Part shown: positions 20,322 through 31,655 of the stretch, one piece after another
Layout of the letters: each line of letters starts with the position of its first letter
Numbering within the stretch: position 1 is the first letter of the stretch
Assembly (NCBI GenBank): GCA_037042915.1
Contig: CM073196.1
Location: forward strand, 1,302,001-1,366,000
Source of the DNA: Auricularia sp. M13
Lineage: Eukaryota > Basidiomycota > Agaricomycetes > Auriculariales > Auriculariaceae
Direction: 5' to 3'
DNA length: 64,000 nt
Made by a program: the position numbers and the translations under genes
Notes under the pieces: model-generated
Databases searched by the model: none
What the model was told of the DNA's origin: nothing
The model's input: only the letters and a program-made list of their open reading frames with translations

Positions 20322-21883
20322 ATGGTCGTCCCACCTCTGACACCGAGCTATGAACTTTGGTTTACTACGTCCACTCACAACAAGCCTATCAGCTTTCTCT
20401 CTTTTTCTAATAGCGGGGAGCTTCTCGCCAGTGGAGGTAGGTGACCTAGTCAGCCATGTGCGGCTCTCATACTCCGTAGACGATGAGGGTCAAGTCTTCA
20501 TATGGTCGCTGGGGTCTGGTCAGTGCTTCCAAGAACTGCAATGTCCTTCAGCAGCCGTATCTTGTTGCTGGGGAGATGATAAAGAGCTCTTCATCGGCTG
20601 TGGCAACGGAGAAATCCACCTTTTCGAGCATTCAACCCCTCAAGTAAGTCGATTCATTGTCTGTGAATAGTCCAACAAATCGCGCAGAACCGCTTTGAGG
20701 TCAGCGCACGCATCGCCATCAATGATACAAAGCAAAACGTGACAGCAATGAGCGTTCACGGAAACCGCTTGGCGGCTTGTTCGGGGAAATTCGTTCATTG
20801 CTTGCTCGTCGAGCACCTTGGTGAGAATGTCCACGATTGACGGGCTGTATTGATCATGTGTATCGTGCAGGGCTTCGCGCGTATCGATCATGGGATGTGG
20901 AGAAAGTCCGGGAGATGCGCAGCGTTCATTTTCTAGACCGCCAAACCATTCTCTCGGCATCTTTGAGAGAAGGCGTATGGTAAATGGAATCCTGATGCTC
21001 ATACACACGCGACTGATGCTTTGCAGCGTGCTGTTGGATATTAATGAACCGAGCCGCCCGCTCTGGCAGCGAAAACTCGGGCACAGGATGTAAGCAGCTT
21101 CGTTACCTGAGCTCCTGATTAATTTCCGTGAACCTAGAGGTGAGAGTGCCATGTCACCAGACAATCGTTTCTTCCTTGCCAGCGACCTTGCTGGCTCGGT
21201 TCGAATGTACCAAGTAACACCTACTGGCCTACGTGCTTTCCGGACGTTCTCATCACCCGTCGATCTGTCTTGCAATTACCCCCTTCAAGTCTGCTTTGCT
21301 GAAGGAGTATCGCTCGTCGTGTCAGGTAGCGGCTGTGGTGAGGTTCGCATATGGAATATGTATACCCAGCACAAGACCATCTTGTTGCATGGCCGACGTG
21401 AGGACGCCGTTGTAGAATTCTCGGTTACTGATATGGTATAGCCAAGTCAAAGGCCGCCGGTGACGACTTTCAGTTGACACAAACCGTCGCAGTAAGGCTT
21501 CCAAGCTATTACGGTGGTGGTATACTAATTCGATTACTATAGGCACACTCCACACCGACTCTCCATCTGTTGGCAAGCGCCTGTTCAAGGAATTCAAAGC
21601 ATACCATCAAGATCTGGAAGCGGCCAAATAATGTGATGCATCTACTGACTGCGCAATGTTGAGAATACTGACCAGGACACAGGTAGTCCCAATTAGCGAT
21701 ACTGAGGAACGCGACATCGAGGATCGACCTGGCATAATCCTTGTAAGGATCGCAGTTGTAACCACGGCCATTGTCGGGACTGTTTACCTGTTGAACCTAT
21801 GTTTCTATGGAGTTGTGGAAAGGATGGTCGAGCTGTGTATCTCCTGGTGGAAACGCTTGTATGTCTCCGGAACTTGGTGGTGA
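20322..21883 (+). CDS. WD40-repeat protein with C-terminal membrane segment
   Basis: My nine-exon model is 20322-20436, 20480-20643, 20688-20820, 20871-20979, 21027-21089, 21138-21435, 21474-21491, 21543-21632 and 21683-21883. All phases close and give 396 aa. WD40 blades are visible as HNKPISFLSFSNSGELLASG with the GQVFIWSL strand, MSPDNRFFLASDLAGSVRMY, and LHLLASACSRNSKHTIKIWK. WD40 propellers are scaffolds for protein complexes; the partner is unknown. The last exon encodes a hydrophobic helix (IILVRIAVVTTAIVGTVYLL) followed by Trp/Lys-rich residues, implying membrane anchoring after the propeller. Exon 7 would be an 18-nt microexon (LTQTVA); its upstream intron (38 nt, GTATAG donor) is the weakest junction. 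I chose the ATG at 20322 over the later one at 20350 because only it gives the conserved first blade. Confidence 0.8.
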
Positions 21884-22653
21884 GAATGGGGTACTGTAAT
21901 AGCCTGTAATGGAGGAGGCTCGAGGCCGATTTCATCAATAAACAGTTGACCGACGCGTCCTGAATTTAGGACAGACCGCTGAGCCATGCCTTTGCGATGT
22001 CTCGCCTCCGCAACGCGGAGGTTGTAGGGTAACGCTGCAACTGGGATGATGACCGCAGCAAGCGATTCTTAGTAAATGTCGTTGGCGGTAAGTACGCCAC
22101 AATGCCTGCGGATCCTGATGCCTGTGAGAACGCCTTTGGCCGGCAATTGAGAGCGGCGGTGGCACCACTGTTGGGTACAGGAAGCCTCGGCTTGCGGGCA
22201 GGAAAGAGCGAAAGAGCTGAGCTGAAGTAGCTAACGACCTTGCCAATGAAGAGCATATCCGCCGCAGCCGCTAACAGTGACTGTGCGAACGAATCTTTAC
22301 AATCGTCTTCCGTCTACCCCCGCGGAATCAACGGACTTGACGAACTGGCCGAGAAGGTGGGAAGGCCTGGGAATGCGCGAGGTCTATGCCGTTCGCAATG
22401 GAGACCAATGCGTTAGCCCGTTTGCCTACAAGGCCGCGATATAGTATTACACAGGTATTACTGTGCACGTGTCATGCGGTTCCCCGGAAGCAGTCCTATC
22501 GAATTCGCCAGCTTGCGTAACTTTGTGTGCAACTCGCTACAGAAATCATTCAAATTTATAAACCGGCTTCATTGAGTTCACCAAGAAAAGTAGCCGCAAC
22601 ATATCTCATGAGACCGGGGTGGGCTACGTAAAACCCAAGTACGCCCCGAGGTC
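21884..22653. other. Spacer, nothing recognised
   Basis: Open frames on the minus strand (about 21935-22256) are 96-103 codons long and overlap each other, with a Ser/Arg-rich composition. One could be a mitochondrial-targeting-like N-terminus (MLFIGKVVSYFSSALSLFPA). I could not link it to further exons or a family. Confidence 0.3.
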
Positions 22654-23817
22654 TCATAGCGGCGACAGCGATCGCAGATAGGCCACTCCAGCTTCGTTGA
22701 CAAGGTTTTCCACATCCTGGTCGCTCAGAAAAGTGACGCTGTTTCGCTCCGCATGTACCCTGGCCCTGCGAATAACCTCCAGCACGCGTTTTTTCAACGG
22801 CCGATAAGCCTTGCAGTTGTACGCGAAAGTGGTCTTGCTGAGCTGAGGGACCTACCGAGGGGGATGTGAGGATGTCAAGTCATGTGGCCGTTCAGCTCAC
22901 AATTTGTGCCATAAGGCTAGAAGTGGCGTTGATGACCTGGGCGTCGGAAGAAGGAGCCAGTCGATGAGTCGTTGCCCAGTCAACAAATTTGCATGCCCAG
23001 TCGCAAGCTTCTTCACTGGCAAATGGCTTGTTTTTGCTAAAGAGAATGGTGGGCAATGGAATCTTTCTGGCTGACGGCGTGGTGCTATGGCTTTGTGAAA
23101 TAACGCGGTTCGACTGCGCAGAGTGTAGTTGCGTGTCGTTATCAGGAGCTCCGTAGTCGACCGAATAAGCCTGCAAGACAGATCATGCGTCAGCCCTTCA
23201 TTTTGACCCCGGGTGCGGCGTACCCGAGCTGAAACGGTAGGAGTCGACGGTACAGTTGCATGAAAGGAATCCTGCTATCCAAATGAGCCTGACCGAAAAG
23301 CGGCAGGACAAATCACTTACATCGTTGGGCCCACTAAGGTCGTATTCTATCTCTATTTCGGACTCCTCTATTTCGGACTCGAGGCCCGGTGGAGGTGACT
23401 GTTGACTATCGAAGAATTGTCGGTCGTGAGGGATAAGGGCCGCCCTTCTAGCTCCCCTCGAACGATGCTCACAGTGAGATAGCATAATTTTTGAGCGGGA
23501 CGAGCTTGTTCTCCTCGACGCAGTCTTGAATGAAGCGGTACGAAGCGATTACACCGCCTACACCGTCAAACGTATCGTCCAGCTTTGTGCGGGCAGGATT
23601 GACGAGAATTATGTCTGAACCAAGGACCTCATCAGAGATTTGAGCGCCCAGGGCCTTCACAGCGTGAGTGCAGATGGTCGAGAAGATTATCGGCCTGTCG
23701 CACCTTGACCTGCGCCTTGAGATGCGCTCGTTGATTTTCTTCGCCTGGTCGGCAATAAACAGTCCTATCTACGTAGACGACTTGAGCATCTAGATGGTGC
23801 GTGAGACGCTGGGCCAT
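22654..23817 (-). CDS. BRCT-like domain protein, possibly Rap1-related
   Basis: Probable multi-exon gene from ATG 23817 to stop 22654. A central exon (about 23660-23470) encodes GAQISDEVLGSDIILVNPAR, then GGVIASYRFIQDCVEENKLV and PLKNY. This is the second half of a BRCT fold (hydrophobic strand, aromatic W/Y in the last helix) as in BRCT proteins of basidiomycetes. Next comes an acidic linker (ESEIEESEIEIEYD), then a helical domain (CKFVDWATTHRLAP, and later YNCKAYRPLKKRVLEVIRRA). BRCT, acidic linker, then helical DNA-binding domain is the layout of the telomere protein Rap1, but the similarity is weak. The junction near 23700 requires an intron or frameshift I could not settle. Confidence 0.5.
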
Positions 23818-24117
23818 CCTGGCAAGGTCAATGGACGAAGACAAAATGTGGCGCGACTATTTCAAGGTCCGCGTTGAACTTTGCCTCACCGTCCGCGGAC
23901 GCCACCACTAGGTTACAGCCTGTCGACCACATCCTTCCATTTGTTCCAGCCGTGCGCATCCACGTTGCGCACTATCAGCAGGCCGCTATGCATTTCCCAG
24001 TTTAGAGTTGGTTGGCTAATGCGCTCGCAGCTATATGATAGCATATACCCCAAGGCAACGGGGGACTGAATACACGCCGATCAGGAGGGACCTACATGGC
24101 AAACCCACGTGAAGTAA

Positions 24118-25013
24118 CCTGGAGAAGCAGCCGAAGAAGGACCTGATCATCAACGAGGTCCTCGTCATACGCGCGTCGCGGCACCCGAACATCGTCAACT
24201 ATATATCGACTCGTTCTTGTACAAGAACGACCTGTGGGTCGTCATGGAGCACATGGAGGGCGCCTCGCTCGCCGACGTTGTCACGGCGAACTTGATGAGC
24301 GAGGGCCAGACTGCGGCTGTGAGCCGCGAGACGGCGCGCGGGCTCGAGCATCTGCACCGCCATGGCGTTATTCATCGCGATATTAAGAGCGACAATATTT
24401 TTCGAGTCTTGTGGGCGATATTAAACTGAGTGCGTCGTTCCTTCCTTCCCGCTTTCCTTTCATTTCGCTGTTTTCTCTCCATGTTGCCGCTTGAGCTTCG
24501 CGCTGACGCTCGCCGCTCGCTCCCCGCAGCGAACTTTGGGTTCTGTGCGCAGATCAGCGACCCGGCGCACAGCAAGCGGACGACGATGGTCGGGACGCCG
24601 TACTGGATGGCGCCGGAGGTGTTGACGCGCAAGGAGTACGGGCCGAAGGTGGACGTGTGGTCGCTCGGGATCATGCATGCGATCGAGATGGTCGAGGGCG
24701 AGCCGCCGTACCTGAACCAGAACCCGCTCAAGGCGTTCTACCTCATCGCGATGCAGGGCATGCCCGCGCTGCAGAACCCGGACGCGCTGAGCGCCGTGTT
24801 CTGCGACTATCTTGCGAAGTGCCTCGAGGTCGACGCGGAGAGGCGGCCAGATGCGAGGCAGGTGCTTGAGGTACGCTTTTCTTCTTTCCGTCGTGGGCTG
24901 TCGCGTGCTGATTCTGCGAACTGTAGCATCCGTTCATGCAGCTCGCGGAGCCGCTCAGGACGCTCGTGCCGCTCATCAAGGTCGCGCGCGAGACGGCGAA
25001 GAACAAACAGTAG
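24118..25013 (+). pseudogene. C-terminal relic of a PAK/Ste20 (p21-activated) protein kinase
   Basis: PAK kinases act downstream of Cdc42/Rac in polarity and MAPK signalling. Homology begins abruptly near 24118 ([12 protein letters not shown]) and runs to a stop at 25011-25013, so the CRIB domain and the ATP-binding lobe are missing. The kinase core is clear: [47 protein letters not shown], and the end [20 protein letters not shown]. Two introns are preserved (24430-24529 and 24871-24926). Breaks: a two-base insertion near 24205, a one-base loss near 24402 after SDNI, an extra codon in GIM.AIEM, and the DFG metal-binding Asp replaced by Asn (TNFG across the intron). A truncated, dead copy. 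Confidence 0.85.
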
Positions 25014-25545
25014 ACGTCGCCGGTATATCCCCCTCCCCCCCCCTTCCCTCCCTGCCTATCCTCGCGCACTGAATTCCAATCCTACGGACGTCGCTGTTGT
25101 ATCTCTTTTTCTCTCCCTCTCCTCTCTCCCTCTCTCTCCCTGCTATCTTCTCTTCTCGTGGTTCCATTCCAACCCGGTTCTCTCATATCTGTGAACTGGT
25201 GAACTGGCTCTCTTCTGGATACCGCATCCCTCCCAGTAACACTGTTTTTGTGCTCTTTCTCTTGTCCGAATCTGAACGTATTCACCCTCTTGCCGTATTC
25301 TCCGGACGTGACACGGACAGTCTGGTACGTCCGCCGCATAGGCGATAAGGATGTGTACAAGGCCGTGCAAACTCGCATGAGCTATCGACAAAAATCAGTC
25401 TGAGGCGACTCGCACGATTCAGCTCGAGTTGAAGCGTATCTGCAATCAAAGCTCACTCCCACTCAGCCTGCATGATCTCACCAACCCATTCCAAAGCGCA
25501 TGCCATCATCTCTACACAGTCCCGCGCGCAGATCTAACCATGCCG
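25014..25545. other. Polypyrimidine-rich spacer
   Basis: Contains C-rich and CT-rich runs at 25028-25060 and 25100-25145. These probably derive from the 3' flank of the kinase relic. No gene recognised. Confidence 0.4.
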
Positions 25546-27570
25546 TCAGCTCGCAGGTAAGTATCGCTCGCAACGAGATGTGGAGCTCGCGAAGGCAGAC
25601 GCCGCGCAATCAAATAATGGGTAAGTAGCGGCTGTTGAGTTTAACGACATCGTGCGTCTCTTTCCGCTTTGCATCGCACACACAGGTCGGCAGTCTCCCA
25701 GGTCGGCAGTCTCCCAACGCGCTTCATACTCCCCACTAGGCGCAGACGATTTCGGGCTGACGCCCGCCGAGATCCTCACGGCGAGCTGAACGCGTACCGT
25801 GTTGGAGTGAATTGACGGTGTCTCATGAAAAACGAAGCGATGGGTGAGAAAGAGTTGAGACTGAAGAGCGCTTAGCTGCGGTACCTGTGGGAACATGTGT
25901 GTTAGAACATATCAGGCGCGCCTGTGACATTGGAACCGGCAGCCCCGATGGCCAAAATGACGGCGCCGACGAGCGCTCTTTCGAGATCTGTGAACAGCAT
26001 CAACGGCGGTGAATAAAACATGGAAATGGCTATCCTCACCGTGTTGGACGGGAGCGTGTGCTGCAGGACGCGGAACAACGCGGGCAACACTGGGATTTTA
26101 CCAGTGCTGTCGTCGCGTGACGCGCCGCGGGAATACTGATCCCGCGAAGACGCGACTGAGCGAGCACTCATGCGAGCGACAACGCCGCTCCGACGCAAAC
26201 TGTTAGCAGCATCAGCGGCGGGAAGAAGAAAACGGTCAAAAGATCACATTTACTCACCCTGAGCTATCCTGCGCAATGTACACTGTGTGGGACGGCTTCT
26301 AGATGTTGAAATCGACGTTGATGATTTCCTTAAGACGCAACGCGCTGTGCGGGACGCTGCGTGGTGGGCGCGACTTGGCGCAGACAAAGCTCGAGAGCTT
26401 GCGCCACAACTCTGCGGGCACTTGAAGCTTGCGCGCCTCGCACACCTCGTCGGCGAGCAGGAGCAAGGTCGCGCAGCGTTATCTGCAGCGCGCCGTGCTT
26501 CGCGGGCAGCAACCGCAGCGAGTCCTCCAGCCCGCCCGCGTGCTACTTCGAGTTCGCGCGCATCAGCGTCTGCGGCTGCTGCTCGCCGGCGGAGCTCGCC
26601 GGCGGCGTCTGCGTGCGCAGGCACTTGCATGCGCTGCGCGGCCATGACGGCCTGCATGAGCGTGTTGTAGTTGCGTTCCACCGCCGTCTGGAATTGCGTC
26701 GCCGTTCCGTCAGGAGAGCCTGAGCTGGGACCATGCACGGAGATGGAGATGACGCGGACATCGGGGACGAGTTGCGGGAGTCGACGACGCCGTGGGACGG
26801 CCATAACGAGCCGCGCACAAAGAAGGTGAGAGTTTCAGCGGTATGGGACAGGCTGTCGTGCTGGACGCGCCGCGTCAGGAGTCCAGCAGACGGTAGCGAC
26901 CTGCCGGCGCTGACTGGGCGCGAGCACGGGCAGCAGCGTCGAAACTGCGCAACGAAAAAGTAAGCACAGGTCAGTCAAAGATGCAGGACGACGTACCTAA
27001 CTGAGTGCGGTGGAAAGCAGGACGCATGCTCGGCGGGCGCGTCGGGATCGAGATGGGACTTGAGCAGGACCGGCCGGCGCAGCTCCTTGGGCCGGGAGCG
27101 CACGAGCTGGCGCGTTATCATGCGGTCGTACTGCTCTGCGACGTACAGCAGCTCGGTGGCGTCGGCGGGATGGATGCGTGGCGGGGGCGGCGTACTCAAT
27201 GACGATCAGCGCGGTCCTTGCGCTGCGGAAGAGGCCTCGGCGGGCGGCCGAGCATCGGATGTCGCGACGCGTGCGCCGACTCGGGCGCGTGTTTCGACCG
27301 CGCGAGATTAAACGGCATGCAGGCAGAGAGTTGGCGCGCACGCTGGAGCGTGGTGTGCCCGAACACGAGCTGGCAGGACGAGACAGCGAGGGTACGGGGG
27401 CTTTCACGCCCGCGCCGCCGAAGAAACGGCGTGAACGTGCGTCGCGCACAAAGACAGCGAAGGAGGTGTGGCAGGGAAGAAGGCAAAGTCAGGCAGATGC
27501 AGACTGCTCTCTTCTCGCCCGCCATGCAAGAAGAGAGAATGGGACGCGGGCGCGATGCGGATGAATGTAA
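25546..27570 (-). pseudogene. Unassigned decayed gene or genes, minus strand
   Basis: Several minus-strand segments look protein-coding but sit in different frames. At 27185-26985 is HPADATELLYVAEQYDRMIT, then LLKSHLDPDAPAEHASCFPP, apparently spliced (GTACGT near 26995 to GCAG near 26947) to a segment with GRYRLLDS. At 26700-26620 is QTAVERNYNTLMQAVMAAQR. At 26420-26290 is ARRVVAQALELCLRQVAP with ASLKEIINVDFN. At 26198-25902 is a segment with SNTVRIAISMFYSPPLMLF. I recognise no family. The retained splice signals argue for a former gene; the frame changes argue that it is no longer intact. Confidence 0.35.
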
Positions 27571-27896
27571 ATGAACGAGTATTGCAGCTTGAATAAATCA
27601 ATGCGGCTTGTGTGAAGCTGGAATTACGCGACGATGTTGAGTAAGGACTCGTGGGGGTTATCGGTAGCACGTACGACGATGAGCGGAAGACGATGATGAA
27701 TAGCGAGTGGAGGAGTGCAGAGCACGCCCAAGAGTTCTGTTAGCGCGAGATAGGTGAGGTGCTGAGAGAGAATATCGAGAAGGGGCGATGGTGAGCTCTC
27801 GCCGTGACGCCGGTGCCGGTCTGCTACAAGCCCGTCGACGACTTTTCGCCATCGCTCTGCAACCCGGTTGTAGGCGCACTGCAACATCGCGCCATC

Positions 27897-28299
27897 ATGG
27901 ATTCTTTCCTCGAAATGGATGTCACCGACGCGACCATCCACGCCGACGTCTATTTGCCACCCGACGAGGAGACGGGTGCCGTCGATGGCGGCGACACGCG
28001 TATCGTCGCGCGCGATCCGCTACACCTCGTGAGCATTGGTTTTCGACCGCTATTCGATTTCATTTGACGTACCTCAGCGTATTATTGATGTCGTTGCACG
28101 CCCACTCAGCAGAGTTCCTAACGGCGACGAGGTCATCGACATGGTCATCTCGGTCTTGGGCGTGCTGATGGGCACTTTCTACCAGCATCTCGCCAAGTGG
28201 ACGGCTGTGGCGACGGTCGTCTACATAGTTGCCGTCTTCTGCCTAGGACGTCTCCGTGCCCGCATTCGCACGCTATCCCGTCAGCCGCAGGCTCCATAG
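27897..28299 (+). CDS. Small membrane protein of unknown function
   Basis: Two exons (27897-28028 and 28078-28299) separated by a 49-nt intron (GTGAGC...CTCAG) encode 117 aa in phase. The N-terminal half is acidic (MDSFLEMDVTDATIHADVYL, then DEETGAVDGGD). The C-terminal half has one membrane helix (TAVATVVYIVAVFCLG) followed by a basic tail (RLRARIRTLSRQ), consistent with a tail-anchored or single-pass protein. A preceding amphipathic stretch (VISVLGVLMGTFYQHL) could be a second helix. No family recognised. The splice junction keeps the frame and the gene has no breaks. Confidence 0.6.
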
Positions 28300-28830
28300 A
28301 GAAAGAACCTGCTCACATTTCTTGATGTATTCTTACTGCGATAGTGTGTTTTGAACAACTTTGTGCCCTGCGGTGAATATCATGCCCTTGTATTGTATAC
28401 CTTTCGAGAAATATTACCTTATACCGTAATAGTTCAGCGGAGCAAGTTGCAGACAATCGGCCACGACGGGATATTCCGAAACGATCACATGATTGCCAGT
28501 TGCACGTGATACGTATACTTCTGGGAAACTATTTTCCTTATGCTCTAGTGCGGATACATAGTAAGCTTACAATGCCGGAAAAATTCAAGTGTTGATTACG
28601 CACTCACTTTTACTGTCGACAACGGCGGGATATCTCCCCGCACAGTTTTGACGCAGTAAAGCGCGGATGACGCGTTCGCGGTGTTCTCAAGGTTAGGGAT
28701 TAAGTAATTGCGGACACCCTCAAATGCAGGGCGACACCTTTGCTTACCCTTCTGATATCGCCCGCCCTATCACAGCGTTCTTGACAACGAAATCATGTGC
28801 TGCGCGGCTTTGGGCGCGAACAATCCCACC

Positions 28831-28884
28831 GTTCATGCAGCGCACGATGGAGCCTTCGTTCATGCAGTGCACGATGGAGCCTTC
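28831..28884. repeat. 27-bp tandem duplication
   Basis: Two adjacent copies of GTTCATGCAGYGCACGATGG plus AGCCTTC, differing at one base (C/T). Confidence 0.85.
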
Positions 28885-29638
28885 GCACTCGCAAGAAATG
28901 ATATTAAACTTCTTGCGGGAGGGTACACCAATGCCCAGGCGCCGACATAGCAGCATCCGGGAGGCTGTGAAAAGGACGACTTGGTCGCGTTCGTCTCTGC
29001 CCATCCTCATCGCGCAGAAGCACGCACTGCGCAGACTTTAACGAGCCTAGTTGCAGCAGCCTTCTGCCACGGTAGCATGATCAACATGCGGTACCCAGCC
29101 GGGGGTGCTGGCCGGGTACGCCATTCGTGAAGGGCGACTTGGTCGCATCGATGGCTCCTGCCTAGCCCTATTTTTCCCTCACGCGCGCAGCATCCCAAGC
29201 AAATCCTGCGCTATCGTAGTCCTCTCCTGGGCCGTCGAATGCGGCGCAAGCAAGATGGTGCGTTGACAAAAGGATGATAACAGTCGGAGTTCGCGGCTGA
29301 CTCTGGATCGGACTTGATGTTCTCCTTATCGAGCACCGCGGTCCCAATCTTTACACCAGAGCGCTTACACTGCTCGTTTGTGGCATGAAGTTTTACCCGC
29401 AAGACGTTGAGCAATGAGCCAGCGCAATGACTGTACAGTGAAGACGCCGTTCACGGCGGAACTCAAAGACCGGTGGCCGGTGAAGAGCAACCAAAGACGG
29501 TGGCCGGTGGGGGGATGATATGAGCCTACTCTATGCACGGGATGAGATGGGCATCGCGACGCTGCGTGAGGGGGGAGAGGGGTAGCGAACGCGGCGCACA
29601 ACGTGCGCCGATGGAGCACCACCGTCATCCAGCTCACG

Positions 29639-29705
29639 CCAGTGCCGGTGAATCTGCCGGTGGCCGTGCCGCTGCCGGTGCCTGTGCCGGTGACCGGTGC
29701 CGGTT
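29639..29705. repeat. GTGCCGGTG-type minisatellite
   Basis: Imperfect tandem copies of a 6-9-bp GCCGGT/GTGCCGGTG motif over about 67 bp. A related GTGGCCGGTG motif also occurs at about 29470 and 29501. Confidence 0.7.
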
Positions 29706-30529
29706 AAAGGACATTTCGTCTTTTGCGGAGAGCAAAAGCCTATATTTTGCCGGCAAACTAGCACTGAGCATGCTGCCGCTCGAACCAGGCAGAGTTTTGC
29801 AACGTTCCTGAATTTGTGCATTGTTCGCCCTGGACGAGCCCAAATTTTTTCCGAAACGCAACAGATCGAGTGTTGCGCCAGTTATTCGGAACCGGGAAAC
29901 CCCATATGGTCCGACCCTGAAGGTACTTTGAATTTTCCGAGTTCATGAAGTTTGCATTGCGCCGCATTTGGTAGATCCCGCATTTCAGGTGAGTCGACGT
30001 CTGAAATTCTGCGCCCGTCGCGGGATCCGGGATATTTGGATCCGGGATATGTCTTAATTCCCACGTGTCGTAGAAGTCCGGCTTTTGTGTACAATATAGT
30101 ATCGAATGTTCATTCCGTTGCGACACTGGGCCTGGTGCGGAACCCAAAAAATGACGTGTTGCCGTGTTCGCGGATGCTAGAGAAGCGCGAGCATGTCTAT
30201 TTGACCGTTTACATCCTCTGTAATAGTCGGGCTTGTGCGCGGCCCGCAAAATTCTCAGACCAAATGTTCCCGACCACGCAACATCCCCTCATCTCCGACG
30301 CTTCGGAAAATTTTCGATTCCTTCCAGTGACATGTAGGCCGTCCAAAACCCTTCTGGCGGTGTTTAACTCCGCTCGGATTGCTATAACTTGTACAAATAA
30401 ACAGCATCATCCCACGCTCTCATCAATTCCATCCCACACAGCGTCACCCTCGATGAGCGCACCCGAAAGTCTGTGAAGCCCCTGTACCGCGCAGGCTGCT
30501 CAACGATGGCCATTACCGCAACACAGGAA

Positions 30530-30861
30530 AGATTCTCGGTGTCCCCGTTGTGGACCGACTGAGAGCGGCCTCCTCGAGTTCCAAAGGCCTATCCAAGGTC
30601 ACCGTCCGCGTCAAGATAGCCGACGGCAGCTTCCGCGACGAGCACGGTGTTGCGAATTCCGTCGGCGAGATGATGGAAGAGGCGGCTTAGTCCAAGGTAA
30701 GTACGTGGCTCACTGCAGCTTGAATGCCCGGGTTTGCACGCTGACTTGGTCTGTTGCGGAATTTAGGCGTTCTATTCGGCGTAAGAGGCTGCGGTGAAGG
30801 AGGCGCTGCAGCTGTTCGAGCAGTATATCAGAATTTTCGACCTCAAGGCAGGGAAAGTTTA
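30530..30861 (+). pseudogene. RAD52-like fragment, copy 1
   Basis: One frame encodes SKVTVRVKIADGSFRDEHGV and, after an intron-like GTAAGT...TTTAG (about 30697-30768), continues AFYSA, stop, EAAVKEALQLFEQY. This follows the core of the RAD52/RAD22 annealing domain: a beta strand xVRVxLKDGxxHEDxG, then KA.KEAVTDALKRALRxFG. In-frame stops precede the intron (EEAA then TAG) and follow it (FYSA then TAA), and the N- and C-terminal parts of RAD52 are absent. Assignment rests on about 50 residues. Confidence 0.5.
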
Positions 30862-31149
30862 AGCAACAAAAGAAATTCACTCAAGGTGTTGAACGGCAGC
30901 AGTTTCATGCATACTGTCTCCCCTGTGAAATATGCTTCGCTTACACACTGACTGATAATTGTCCCCGGTTGTCCGCAGGTTCACATTCCGCTCAAAGAGC
31001 CCGGACAAACAAACGATATCATCAACTCACCCTTCATGCCGCGTCATCTGTCCTCGGCTGGAGGTGAGCCGAGGGACTCACGCTGCGCATGCTCAGGTCT
31101 TGTGTGGTAGAAGGCTGACAACGATGATCTTCAGGTACAATTCTTGGTA

Positions 31150-31469
31150 TCTCAATTGTGCACCAGGAAACGACGGTGGTCCGGGATGCAGGCAACCGCG
31201 ACCAGCCATCCTTTAAGCCATTCGTGGCCACATCCAAAGTTACCGTCCGAGTAACAAGGAAAGACGGCAGTTATCGCGACGGTCACTGTGGTGTTTCGTG
31301 CGAGGCGGATAGCTATAGTTCCGCCTACGAGGAGGTACGCCAGAGCTTTTAGAGCACCGGCAGTCAGCAGCCCAAGGCTGACAGCCTGGTCTTACACCAT
31401 TATTTATACAGGCCTTTGAAACAGCATACGGCAACGCTGTTGATTCGGCGCAAATGATGTTCACACTAT
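31150..31469 (+). pseudogene. RAD52-like fragment, copy 2
   Basis: Frame encodes SKVTVRVTRKDGSYRDGHCG, then VSCEADSYSSAYEE. An intron (31335-31411, GTACGC...ATACAG) joins it to AFETAYGNAVDSAQMMF before a stop at 31467-31469. Compared with RAD52 the DGSY(H/R)(E/D) strand and the following EE..ETA.xNAVxxA helix are recognisable. The helix lacks the KRALR continuation. Copy 2 has no internal stop but no plausible start or RAD52 C-terminus. It faces the convergent UROD/MetE-like gene. Confidence 0.5.
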
Positions 31470-31655
31470 ATCCATGATCGGTGTTCAAGTTACTGCCATT
31501 GCGCTGTCATTCAACTGCATCCCCCTCGTGTTCTTCACGTTCATGTGGACTGTGATATTGCGTTGCGCGCAGCTGGCTAGGCTCAGGCTGGTGGTACAGG
31601 TGTTACAACAAGTTTCGAGGTGTTATCGTCCCGCTCCTTTTCTCACCATTCAACC

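Larger units (their letters stand above)
28300..30500. other. Long intergenic region with short repeats
   Basis: No gene recognised. It contains a 27-bp direct duplication (28831-28884), GTGCCGGTG-type minisatellites near 29470-29510 and 29639-29705, and a duplicated GGATCCGGGATAT near 30023-30050. The GC content is lower than in gene regions, with many short unrelated frames. Confidence 0.45.

Noticed and set aside
25902-26198. Hydrophobin-like gene
   Set aside because: The minus-strand frame is hydrophobic but lacks the eight-cysteine pattern.
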